Assembly: GCA_018881555.1 (NCBI GenBank)
Contig: JACAXG010000007.1
Coordinates: forward strand, 13,249,235 to 13,313,234
Direction of reading: 5' to 3'
Source of the DNA: Amblyornis subalaris
Taxonomy: Eukaryota; Chordata; Aves; Passeriformes; Ptilonorhynchidae
Length of the DNA stretch: 64,000 nucleotides
Shown here: positions 30,700 to 41,720 of the stretch, one piece after another
How positions within the stretch are numbered: the stretch's first letter is position 1
Layout of the letters: the number at the start of each line of letters is the position of its first letter
Position numbers and translations under genes: made by a program
Notes under the pieces: model-generated
What the model saw: only the letters and a program-made list of their open reading frames with translations
Databases searched by the model: none
What the model was told of the DNA's origin: nothing

Positions 30700-31028
30700 T
30701 TTGTATTTTTCCACATTTCTATTGTGCCATTAATCTTTATCCTGTGCCTTCTGCAGAGGCTTCTTTTTTCCTCCCACATAAGCTGCCAGGCTACTGCTCT
30801 CCAAGAGGTCACAGGTTGCAAAGGGATCCACAGAAACAGGAAACCAGGCTTCCTCAGTCAGTTTTGAAACACCAAAACCTGTTTCCTTTCTACAGAAATA
30901 AAGCCTGTCAGGGCATCCTCTGGGTAGGCTCACTATATGAGCAGCAGCCCAGNAGGAGGGAGAAGCTACAGGATTTCTTGTTTAGGAAATAAATGTGAGA
31001 TAACTTGTAGCATTTACAAACCATCAGA
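30700..31028 (+). promoter_or_regulatory. MMRN1: MMRN1 proximal 5' region (promoter/5' UTR, inferred)
   Basis: Non-CpG sequence directly upstream of the MMRN1 ATG. It contains an AGATAA GATA-type site at 30998-31003 and several GGAA/TTCC ETS-type cores (for example near 30836, 30890 and 30984). Multimerin-1 is made in megakaryocytes and endothelium, where GATA and ETS factors act, so these motifs are plausible. Such short motifs also occur by chance. No transcription start or TATA box can be assigned. Confidence 0.35.
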
Positions 31029-31552
31029 ATGAAAGAGATCATTTTCTTGCTGCTCCTATTGCACTTACAGGGTGGCAGCATTGGATTTAACACTCCTGGA
31101 AAACTCTGGACCACAGGACAAGGTGATGAAACCCAGACAAGTCACTCAGATTTGACTCCATCTTCGACCACGAGTGGGGGGTTATCCCGTTCTGAAATCC
31201 AAGCTGCCAAAGTGATTGCCTCACAGGGACCTCCTGCATCTTCAGGAGAGACATTGGGAATGAAAGCAGTGAAGAAAACTTCCAATCCTACAACATCTAC
31301 CCCTGCAAGCCAGTCAAATGGACACAATGATGGCGACTCTGGCAGAGGCAAGATGGGAAGCTCATCTCGCAGCAAAGGGACAACCCTACAAAGCAGTGCT
31401 AGAGAGGTCCCTCTCCAGCAAGGGGTCACTCCAAGCCGGGATACAGCTACAGGGAACAGATCTGCCAAGCAGTCCTCTCACAGCACTGGTGTCACCAGGA
31501 CCCAGCAGGATGCCAACTCCAAAGCATCCGGCTTTGAAACCACCAGGGGAAA
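31029..31552 (+). CDS. MMRN1: MMRN1 exon 1: signal peptide and Ser/Thr-rich N-terminal region
   Basis: Encodes residues 1-174 plus two bases of codon 175, ending at an AA|GTAAGT donor. MKEIIFLLLLLHLQGGSIGF is a typical cleavable signal peptide, and human multimerin-1 has a closely similar start ending in a Gly-Gly-x-Gly segment. The rest is a low-complexity Ser/Thr/Gln/Gly-rich stretch with no cysteine, ending GFETTRGK. That same FETTRGK motif precedes the EMI domain in the human protein. Multimerin-1 is a secreted, disulfide-linked multimeric glycoprotein stored in platelet alpha-granules and endothelial cells, where it binds factor V and supports adhesion. The human N-terminal region carries an RGD; none is present here (the closest is PSRDT). 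This start is chosen because it supplies the signal peptide and aligns with the human start. Confidence 0.95.
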
Positions 31553-33271
31553 GTAAGTTACATATTTTTTCTTGTCTCCTATGTACTGCTTAGGAATGAT
31601 TATTTTCCTGTTTCCAGTGAGATAATTGGCAAAAGTCCTTGCAATTTCAGTAAAATTATTTTTCAGCTTTGGAAAAGACCATCTAAAAGAAGCAAGGGAC
31701 CAAACCTGCAGCATTTACTCCAGCAAAACCGAGTAAATTGTAAAATTTCTAACAGAGTGAATGCTTCAATGTTTTATTCCTCAGGGTAGCTGTCTCAAAA
31801 TCAACAGAAAAGTCATTATCATATATGGGTAGGAAAGAACTGCAATAGATGGCCCCCTGTTTTATGCACAGTAAACTATTGTTTATTTTTTTTCTTTTCT
31901 TGTGGGTAAAAGAAATTGCAAATGCACTATTTCATTTGGAATCTATTAAAAAATATAGTGTTTGTAAACTTCTCCACTAAATTGAAAATACAAGCNATTA
32001 AATGTACGAGATGCATCAATGTCTGACAATTTGAAACATCCTATTCTGTGATAAAAAATTATGAAAAGTGGTGTTGCAGGTGAATGTGCATTCAGAACTG
32101 TACAACTTAATGCATAATAGCTCTGCATAATTGAGCATATCAAACTGTACTGTCTAGTTTTATAGCTCTGGAACACTCAATTATTTTCTTTGTTCCCCAG
32201 NGTCTTCAGTTCTCAATGGTGATATTAATACTGACTTTGCAGATACTGCAAGTTTCCCTTAATTGCTGATATATAATCAGATACTGGTTATATGGAAAAA
32301 GAAAGACACAAAGGATTGGTTGTTTTCTGTAGTATTTATGGAGTGGGCTTTCAGAATATGGATTTCTTCTTTTGATAGTACTTTCTCAAACGTTAGCATC
32401 CAAATTCACACAAAAGGGAATAAATCATCCCTGAGAAATACTACTACAATTATCTTGCTGTGTGTGGCTAATGTTCCTTCAACTGAAAGAAAAGATTCCC
32501 ATTGACCTGAGCAGGTTTTGGATGATGCACAAAAGAAATAATGTACAAAGACCCGAAGGAAAAGAGTGCTTTGCCTCCACTTAGAAGAGAGGGCCCAGTA
32601 AGGAGCTGTGTTTCCCAGAGAGATTTCCTAGCACNCTCCTTCAGTTCTGAAAGTCCTCTGTTACACCACCTTACTGCAGTGGTTGGCAGAGTGTCTGAAC
32701 TCACCTGAGTTAAATGGGTTCTCTTTTTAAATGAGAGCTGATAGCTACATCTCCATTTAAATAAATCCTAACATATGCTAACCTTGGCCTTTAGCCTTCC
32801 CAGCTTTCTTCAGGAAAAGTATTCCAATGAAATTACTCTCTGGAAAAACTCTGTGAATTAGTCTCTGATGAAGATGGTCTAGTATTTTATTTATCATAAT
32901 GACATGCGGTTGCAACTGCAGAGAGGCAAAACAAGCAAATCTTGTATTTGCTAGCGCCTGATTTCATGAGTGGTCAAGGAGCAGCCTGCTGTGCAACGTG
33001 CATATTTGAGTCCACTGAGCCAGTTAGCAATAAAGCCAGGACTGCATATCAAATGTACAAAATGTGTAGCGGCATGAAACCCCAGCATAAAACAGAATGC
33101 TGAATCCCCACTCTCTTGCTCGAGCTGCTGAGCTACATAGCCTCTCTCTCTCTGNCAAATGTCTGCGGTTCTAGGTGTGGCTCAGTCCTCTTTGCAGTAA
33201 GATTCTTGTGCTACAAGGCTTGTCTTTATATGAGTGATTTTACAATCAGATACAGTGTTTTGAGCTTTCCT

Positions 33272-33345
33272 TCCACTTCTGCCATGACCTGGATTGTGAC
33301 CTAAGTAACTCACTTCACTTTTCCANCTTCCTTTCCTTGTGAATT
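33272..33345 (+). repeat. Possible MIR-like SINE core
   Basis: 'tgccatgacctggattgtga' followed by 'cctaagtaactcacttcact' and a pyrimidine-rich block resembles the MIR core (gtgacctt...caagtcactt...ctct). It is short and diverged. Confidence 0.35.
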
Positions 33346-36300
33346 AGACCTGGATGAATCATAAAGTTGCTTCTGCCTCATTTTTTTTCAGTTAAAGGCG
33401 TGAGAAAGTGCCAAGTCTAGTGTGCTCACTGTTGCCAATCACTGCTGTGAAACACCTGAAAAACTACTGCTGAGAAAATATGCATAAGAGCACAAATATT
33501 TTTATTTATTAAGTGCAGGTGCCATTGGCTACACCCTAAATCACTTCTAGCATATATTTTGTTTTAATTTTTTTTTTAATATTTATTGCAAATAAAGTGA
33601 AAGAGGTGCTGTAAGACAGCTTCAAGGTTTACTCATTTGAAGCCTAAGCACAGCATGACTCAATAGCAGATTCCACAGTTGTGAGGTGTGCTACCTCTGA
33701 GGAAATTTGGAAGAACAATTTGCTTTTTGAGTTTACTTTGAATTAAAGCATCTCCTTGGTTATAGTCTGTATTTCAACCTGAATTTTTGAGTGACCTTGA
33801 AGGAACTGCATGGCTCTGTTATCCTTCATGGCAACCCATTGTGCTAACATATGTGCAGAGATGCTGATGTTAAGGGGCTCCATGCAGAAGAAAAAAGAGA
33901 GACATCTGTGAGAGACAAGAGGAAGGAAAACAAACAAGAATGANCATTCGTTTTTAAATATAGCTATGATTTTAAAAATACCAAGGGATACACTTTGCTA
34001 GAGAGTCTGATGGGCTGTCAGATTACCCACAAGGTTAAATATGTGCCCATTGCACAAGCTTAATTACCCAAATACCCCTTTCTGAAGGAGGTCATGTGCC
34101 TTAATGGCTTAATTACAAAGATAATTCGCCTGCTATCCCTACCCTAGGTTGTCTGAGGACAGTATTATGTACACACATCACATGCCCACTAGGTTAGGCT
34201 TTGAGCCTCTCTATATCACATCCTGATGTGGTATTATCAAGGCCAAATATTAGGCACATCCTTGTCTCTAAAACCACTAAACTCCCCATTATTCTTCACT
34301 GTCACAAAATTGCAATTAAATCCTGTTCTTTCACCATAGAACAATTTTATAGTTAACCTTAGAATAGGTACAGGAGAACATACTTTTTAGCTATCTGCTC
34401 ACAAACCATTTCAGAAGAGTGTTTTCTCTGGTGAGATATCCTCCCTTCTGGCAGGTCTGCTCCCAAGCTTTCATAAGGATAAGAAAACTTCATAGGAAGC
34501 ACATCTGGAGTGGACCGAGCTGAAGGAAAATTCCTTTCTTCACTCCTAGTAATGAATTTGACTTAAGCTCTGAAATGTAAGACTTAATATCTCAAGAAAT
34601 ATACTCTTTAAAAAAAAAATTTATTTCTACATATCTCCAAAGTTTTATGCAATCCATATCAATGAATAAAGAAATGCTGGAAAACTAGAGAGAATTTTTC
34701 CAAAATTCAGTGACACTAAATCAGAGCATCAATTTGGTGTCAAAGAAGAAAATTGTGATACATTCTTTTCAATTGAGTTCATTTGATATACATGTTTTTC
34801 AGCCTGTGGAGAGAGACAATTGCAGTATTTCACTGTGCAAAGCAGCTTAAATAACAGGGGTGCTGTGGAGTAAGTCTCAGGTGGAGTCCTGAGGCCAGCA
34901 CACTCATCTTTTCATTCTGAACATTATTTTATTAATTACTATTCAAGGCAGCTCCTGAATACGTGAGACCTTCATTCAGGCTGTAAATTACCCACAGTAT
35001 CCCCACATTGCTGGGTGGCTCTACATTATTTTTTTCTCTTACTATGTGTGTATTACACCTATTCCAGTTATCATGAAGCCACTGAGGGTCTTTATAGACC
35101 TACTCTGCCATTACCTTGGGTAGTGGTGAGGTGACAGTATTTTATTACTAAGCACAGAAGGGTTTAATAAAGTCAGCACCAGGGACAGATTTGCTTAGCT
35201 GTCACATGTGACAGGAGTGCTGAAATATTTCATTCTCATGACCAGACGTCTGCATTTCTCCCTGGAAATTGCTTTTGCCTGTATCAGCTTGGTAGAATTC
35301 TAGTGTACTGACAAATTAAAATGAATGGTCAGGATCAGCAGATGGTTCAAGCACACAAGACACACAGGAACCTGATTTAACTGCCTAGTTAATGCAAGGT
35401 TCAGAGTCTCTTTTCATCATGTCACTTTTTAATGGAGCAGAAGGAGCAATCCTTGAATCAATTTCCTAAGATTTTGCATCACTGTGCATTTACAAAAAAT
35501 ACAGTCACACATGGTTTAGGTTTCTGCCTCACTGGATATATTCACTATGACCTGGAAGCAGGAAGCTCTTACACTGGGCTTACACTTGGTGGCTAAGTGC
35601 CAGGAGGTGTTNGACAATCTTTGCCCCCAGAATGTTGTATTCCAGCCATGCAGAAGACCTTTGCAATAAACCACTCCTGTCCAGCAGCAGCTTGAATGTA
35701 TTTCTGATGCTCTGCTGTAAGCCCACAATCTAATTTTCCTACACGTGCTAAGCTCACTGTTACTCCCATTGCAGTCCTAAAGACCATAGCAAATGGCAAT
35801 GATGGCTCAGTAGGGTCATGACAGTGTTTTCAGGAAATATAGCACTGGAAAAAAGAAACACTTCTCCACCAAGGTCTTTGTGAGACCCTCACAAATTGTG
35901 TAGGCTCCTCAGAGCCTCAATATTTAGTTTTTATGTGATGAGATTCAGAGAAGGCACCACTATACAGGTGATTCCTGAATTTTTTCTCGGGATGGTAAGA
36001 AAGATTTCTGTTCATCTCATTACACTAACTATTGCATTAATGCTCATGTTTATCTTGCTCTTGTTCTTTGTTTCATCTGCCATGGGAACAGCAAGGATTG
36101 GGAACAGACTGTTTTGCATCCCTGCAAGGTCCCTTCACCCCTCTGAATAGATTCAGAGTACTGTAACAAACTGGACACAGTGTTAGCATTTGCCTCCTAG
36201 CCACTGAAAATACTNGACTCTTTGCAGCATTTCATTTAAGGTACAGCAGAAACATCTGCTCAGGTATGCACAGAAAATGTGCATTCTCACAAATCTGAAT

Positions 36301-38174
36301 ATAATTAACATTTTAGAGAACCAACACTAATTCTAGATTAGACTTGGCAAGGAAGGGGACAGCAGCAAGGTGTCCCCATATGTTTTCCAAAGGCATTATT
36401 TGTGTTGCCAGCTACAGAACGCAAGTGTTTCAAATGTCGATCTTTCTGCCAAATCCCAGAGCNTCTATTCTGTATCACGTTCCTGGTAAGCAACACCATT
36501 GGCCATGAGGAAAAGCCTGTGGAAAAAAGCACCTTGAGTTTAATGGAATTTAGCTCAGAACCTTTCTGTTCAAGAGCCCGCTAAGGTCAATCAGTGACAG
36601 CGTAAAGATACACATCTGTATGATTCAGTGGCAAATCGGGTACAAAGGAACTGGCAAGGCATTTAATCACTTTATGAAGGTAAAAAAAGAAAAAGAGAAG
36701 CTGCACAAAGCAACACTATAAACAAGGACAACATTTACCCCTGAAACTGCAATGGATTTAATTTTTTATATTTGCATTTTGTCACTTACAAAAGCTTTTT
36801 TGTTTTTGTCAGTATTTCTCAAAGTGGAGAAGCCATCACTGACACACTGCAATCTCCTTTTCTGTAGATGCAGAAGGACTAACAAAGCTGTGAAAACCAA
36901 CACCACTCAAGGTCACCTGAAAAGCATGGACAGTAAACTAGACCAGAACACCTTAATGAATTTTGTACTCTGGGTCAATTACAAGATGAAAAATAAATTT
37001 ATATCCCAGAGCTAAAAATGCAGAATTCAGACCTTTTTAAAGAGCAGTTTGTCTGTGTTTTTAAATGTATTTTGCTGGATAATTCTCAGAGATTTGAGAT
37101 TAATGGGTATCTTCTCAACAGTCTAATTTCTATCTGGAAAAGTTTGATTGTTTTAAAGAGCTCTGAACAGAGAGTGAGAGATCAGGTGTAAAAGAGCTGA
37201 TGTGATTTGCATCAAGAGAACATTTTAAATGCTAAAACAGACTGGTAAAGTGCTGGATAAGTGGAAATTGTGAGTTGATTTTTGCAGTACAAGGTAGGAC
37301 ACACAGTAAATAAAGATTTGGATGAAACAAAGAGGCTGTTCACAGTCCAAGGCTTCAGCACTGTGCATACAAAAAAAGGAAATGAATTATGAGAGTAGAA
37401 TTTGTGTTTTGTAATAGACAGGACAAAATGTCAGGACATCAAGTCCTGAAAAAACCCATTAAACAATTCTTTGACACCTAATGCTTCAGTGTCAACAAGT
37501 CAGCTGTTTCTCAGGGATAAAAACATATCCTATAACGTATTTTACCATCACATACTGTATTAGATTACATATCACATGCATTTGTTAGTTTTTTCCATTC
37601 CAATCAGCATGTAAAACACATTCCCCAATTTGATTTGTTTATGGTGAGTCCCTCGTGAGTACTGAATTTTTATTGCAGCTGAGATTCATACATTTCAGAG
37701 CAAAGGAAGCTAGGTGCTGAACCTAAAGAATTAACTGGATTTGGTTCAGGTTTATCATTCTCTTTGAAATAGAGCTTATATTTTCNAAAGATGACTGATG
37801 TTCACTTAAAGATATAGAATTTACCATATCACTAGTATCAAAAAAAGTGAGAAGTCTCTGTAGTCACCTAGTGGAATTCAAAGGAAGTTGCTAAAACCTG
37901 TCTCTCGTGCAATAGCAAAAAAACCCTTGTGAGGGTGCTCGCTATCATTATAATCTGAGTGTTTACACTAAGTCAATCAAATTATCTCTCCTCATCCAAA
38001 CTTGGCAGGTTGTTCAAAGCAAATTGAAAANATATCACAGCAATGTACTTTTGTACAACCTAAATTCAGGGTCTGTACTCTGCTGTATATGTAACAGTCT
38101 TTCAGACTGGGAAAGACTGTAGTTCAAAAATAAATACACACTAGCCTCCCTGAAGGCCTCTGGAAGCTGCTATT

Positions 38175-38288
38175 GAAGACCCTCCAAGTCCTCCCTTCCC
38201 CAGCCTGAACAAGCTCTGGTCCCTCAGTCTCTCCTCACAAGGCATCTCCTGGCTCCACATGCTTGTGGCACCTTCCTACATCTCCTTT
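38175..38288 (-). mobile_element. CR1 LINE internal 3'-region fragment
   Basis: 'ccccagcctgaacaagctct', then 'ggtccctcagtctctcctca', then a decayed 'ctcctggctccacatgcttg' and 'tggcaccttcctacatctcc', matches reverse-complement CR1 from the part just upstream of the 3' terminus. The terminal octamers are absent. Confidence 0.8.
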
Positions 38289-38849
38289 GCTCAGATGTAA
38301 AGAACAATATAAAATTAAAGCAGTTGTAGAATCAAGATGAGTATTTCATAACATATTCTGTGAAATACAAATCAGCTGTGTACAATATGAATGAGCTGCA
38401 ACCACCCAACTGGNCATGGACTTTGACAACAGCTCCAGCTCTGGGTCCTTTTGTATTCCTTCAGCAACACAGTAATCTCATTTTCATGATGCAGTGATGT
38501 TCAGCTGGGCTGATTCAATAGCATTTCTATTAAAAGCCAGGTAACCTAATTTACTCACAGACAAAAATAAGTCATTTTCAGATATAATATGAAGGGGGCA
38601 GAACAAATTCCGTACCCTTTGTGGTCCGACTAGCACTGGTGTTCCTATGGGGTGGCTTTAGGACCACTTAGAGGCATCCGTGCTTACAAGCAAGCAGAAA
38701 CGATCACGTTTGAGGGCAGTTTTTGTGAGGTTTGCTTTTTTCTTGGACATGTACCTAAAGAACATTTTTACAGTGGAAATGCGCTGTGGAAGAGGCCTGC
38801 AAGGACCCTAAAACCCCCATATTTTCCGGTGTCGGTGTAAATTATTATA

Positions 38850-39000
38850 CTTCGATTTTCGGCAGCGTCGGGCACCCCAGCGCTGCCAACCCCTCNGCGG
38901 GCCGCGGCCGCCACCTGCCGGCCGAGCTCGGCACTGCAGCGCCCCCGCCGCCTGCCAGGTTTGGGCAAAGCCGAGCCTGAGCCCGGCTCACCGCGGATTA
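38850..39000. promoter_or_regulatory. Short CpG-rich patch inside MMRN1 intron 1
   Basis: About 150 bp with many CpGs (gggccgcggccgccacctgc, gccggccgagctcggc, gcccccgccgcctgcc) sits in otherwise AT-rich intron and includes a NotI-type gcggccgc. GC-rich but CpG-poorer sequence continues to about 39.4 kb. It has no coding signature, so it may be an orphan promoter or enhancer, or a captured promoter fragment. Confidence 0.5.
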
Positions 39001-41119
39001 GGAGAGGGTTTAACAGGGCTGGAGATGCCCCAGCGAAGCAAAAATGGGATTAACGGCTCTTGAGTGTCCCCCGAACCAGGAGGNAGGGATCCCAAAAGCT
39101 AAAGACAGGCTTAAAGGCATTGTGTGGGTGTCACTGATGGGTCCCTGCCTATTGTAGGCGCTTTGTTCCAGCTGCCTGGGCAGGCCTCAGGGGTAGTTNT
39201 CTGCTCAGGACTTGGAACTGGGCACGGCCCTGAGCCCCAGAGGACTCGGGCTGCCGAGGCTGCAGAGCAGACGTTCTCCCTGGTTCCAGCAGGAGCAAAT
39301 GTTGCTCTTTGTACCCTGCCCTCTTCCCGGTGTAGGTGCTTCCTCCCCCCTTAGGGGTGGGATGTCACGTTGTGGTACAGCCAAACCACACTGGGAGCAG
39401 AGCTGGGGTAGCAGTATTTTGATTTAAGCTGGAAATACCACAGCAAATACCACATCAAGGAGGCTACTTCAAAGGCCTGAGGACTCTCCCACACATTGCT
39501 ACCAGTGCGTGTTCCTGGCCAAGACGTGCAAGGGGAGGATGAAATCTGTCACTTGGGCTTTATGCCAGCCAGGGACTTGTACCACTCTTTCCAGGCTGGA
39601 TTTCTGTTGTGTGTTGTGAGGATTTTGTTTTGTTTTTAAATACAGCTTTCCTGATTGAAATCAGGCTCTGTGCAAAAGAGACGCTAGGTTCCTCCAGCTC
39701 TCAACAAAATCTGCATGTTAGAAGCCTGTGTTGATGATCTGGAATAAATTATTCCAGGGAGGGTAAAGAGGATTTTCAGGTTTAAAGTCCTGTTATGCAA
39801 ATCAGTTGTCTTCTGTTCTGCCTTTGCATTAACACAGCCTGTCATAGTTCTTCCGCCACGCTTCATCTTCTATTTCCAAATCTACATTTTTTCAGACAAT
39901 TTGATTTCAAAATTATATTTACATTCTTAACGTCTCTTAATGAGCTTATTTCATTGGTAGCGTAAACCTAATTATGAGTCACACCAGGGGCTCTTTTGCT
40001 GTGAATATTTCCTCCAATTTAGCCTGATCAAAGATTGCTGGGCCATGTGAGAACCACAGCTTCAGACATTGCACTCACGTAGATTAAGAATGAGTTAAAT
40101 ATTTTAAATAGAAACAATCTGCTNAAGTTACTTAAATTTGTGATGGAAACCAGAGGCTGAGTTCAGACTATCTTTAAAAAACAAGAATAGCCCTTAACAG
40201 ATACATTTGGGGTGTATCGTAGCATTTTTTTCCTTTGGAGGGCATCTCCAAATGGGGAAGTTCCAAGAGCTGTTACCTCAAATCTAGCGTAATAATAAGA
40301 ATAACAATAATATTTACAGTATGAATTTTTAAAAGGTTTTAGGCAAGGGGGGGTGGGGTGGTTGGTTTTTTTTAACTGAAATCTACATTTCAGAGCTTTC
40401 GTGTCTTTTATAATCTTTTTATACCTGTTTTCATTATTTTCTCTTTTCATTGACCCCATTTGCTCAGGTGTAAAGTGGCTTTCAGTTATTAAAATGCNTA
40501 CCCCAACCACGTGCACTGCAGAAAAGGTTTGTCACTTACAAAACTGGTGTACGTCTTCTGCTTAATCCCCTTCTCTGGTGAGCTGTCAGATCTGCATGCA
40601 AGGGTGAAGCACAGGCTAGGGAGTCACAGGCTCGAGCCCTAACCTTACCCCTGGCTCGTTGTAGCCCAGATTTTAAAATCTGACCCCTATATTTGGCTTC
40701 TTGGTTTGCAGAGGTGGGGAGCTGAGCACCCAGCTGCCCAACGTGTTACCTTCTCACTAATGTGCGACAGTAAAGTGGGTGTGGTACTGCANAACTGCCA
40801 GAGATGGTATTATTGCCTCAGAGGTTTTCTGATCAGACTTTAAATGCCATCAGCTAATTGCTGAGAATTATTTAGGAATTTAGATGTTTACATTCTCTAT
40901 ACTTGTTTAAATCATAAGCAAATCCCCATGCTTACTCAGAGCTCCTCCTGAATAGATCAGTGTTAGTCTAGCCCAGAATCACTTCCTGCATCTGCTAAGA
41001 AATATTTAGTATCCCATTCATATGCTGAGAGATTTTTCTTTTTTTTCATCTCTGTTTTGCACTTCAGAGGAACAAAAATAGGGTTTTTAATCTTGGTTAT
41101 GAATTTGCAGAACCCTCAC

Positions 41120-41720
41120 TACAGCTGTGAGAAGGGAGAGATTTCAGGCCTGTACTGAGAAAGGAGCTCAGTGGCAGTGCCGGGGGCAAGATAACAAGCC
41201 TTGATGGTCCTAAGCCACCTCCCCTGTGGCCTCCACCCACGCCCCTGNGCCGGGACTCCACTTAAGCCCAGGCTTGAAGGCGCATTTATTTTCTTTGTGA
41301 GGATGCTTGTCTCTAGCAGTCCTCTTGGCTCTGGCTTCTAACCTGGTACTTACTGGGCTGCTCATTGACCTGTTGCTGTNACCTCACTGCTGCCTGCTGG
41401 TCCCTGCTGCTGTGCTAACTTGGCTGCTGGTGAGATTAGTGCCTGGCCTGTGTGCTTGGCCCTCCTCTCGGGTTAGGGAGAAGCCCCACACTTGCTGCTC
41501 CTCGNTGCTCAGTGAGGAAGCTCCCTGGAACAGCTGTCTTGGCAGTGCTTCCAAGGGTGCCAAGTGTCCTGCTGTGTCCAGCTCCTACTGGACCCCTGGA
41601 AGAGGGGGTGCCTGTCCTCCCTTGCTGCTGCAGAGGTGTGCTGGAAGAGCTGCAAGCTCTTTCTCTGGCTTGCTGTTGCTGTTTAACTCAAATATCATTA
41701 TTACTCACTTACTACTGCCA
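41120..41720 (+). repeat. GC-rich block, possible LTR or unknown interspersed repeat
   Basis: Composition changes abruptly to a GC-rich, CTG/TGCTG-rich sequence, with a TATA-like 'cacttaagcccaggcttg' near 41260 followed by 'tttattttctttgtgagg'. The order resembles an LTR promoter and leader, but no clear TG...CA ends or target duplication are visible. A 141-codon open frame (41307-41732) covers it. That frame is Leu/Cys/Ser-rich with ambiguous residues and no recognisable domain, and I do not call it a gene. Confidence 0.35.
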
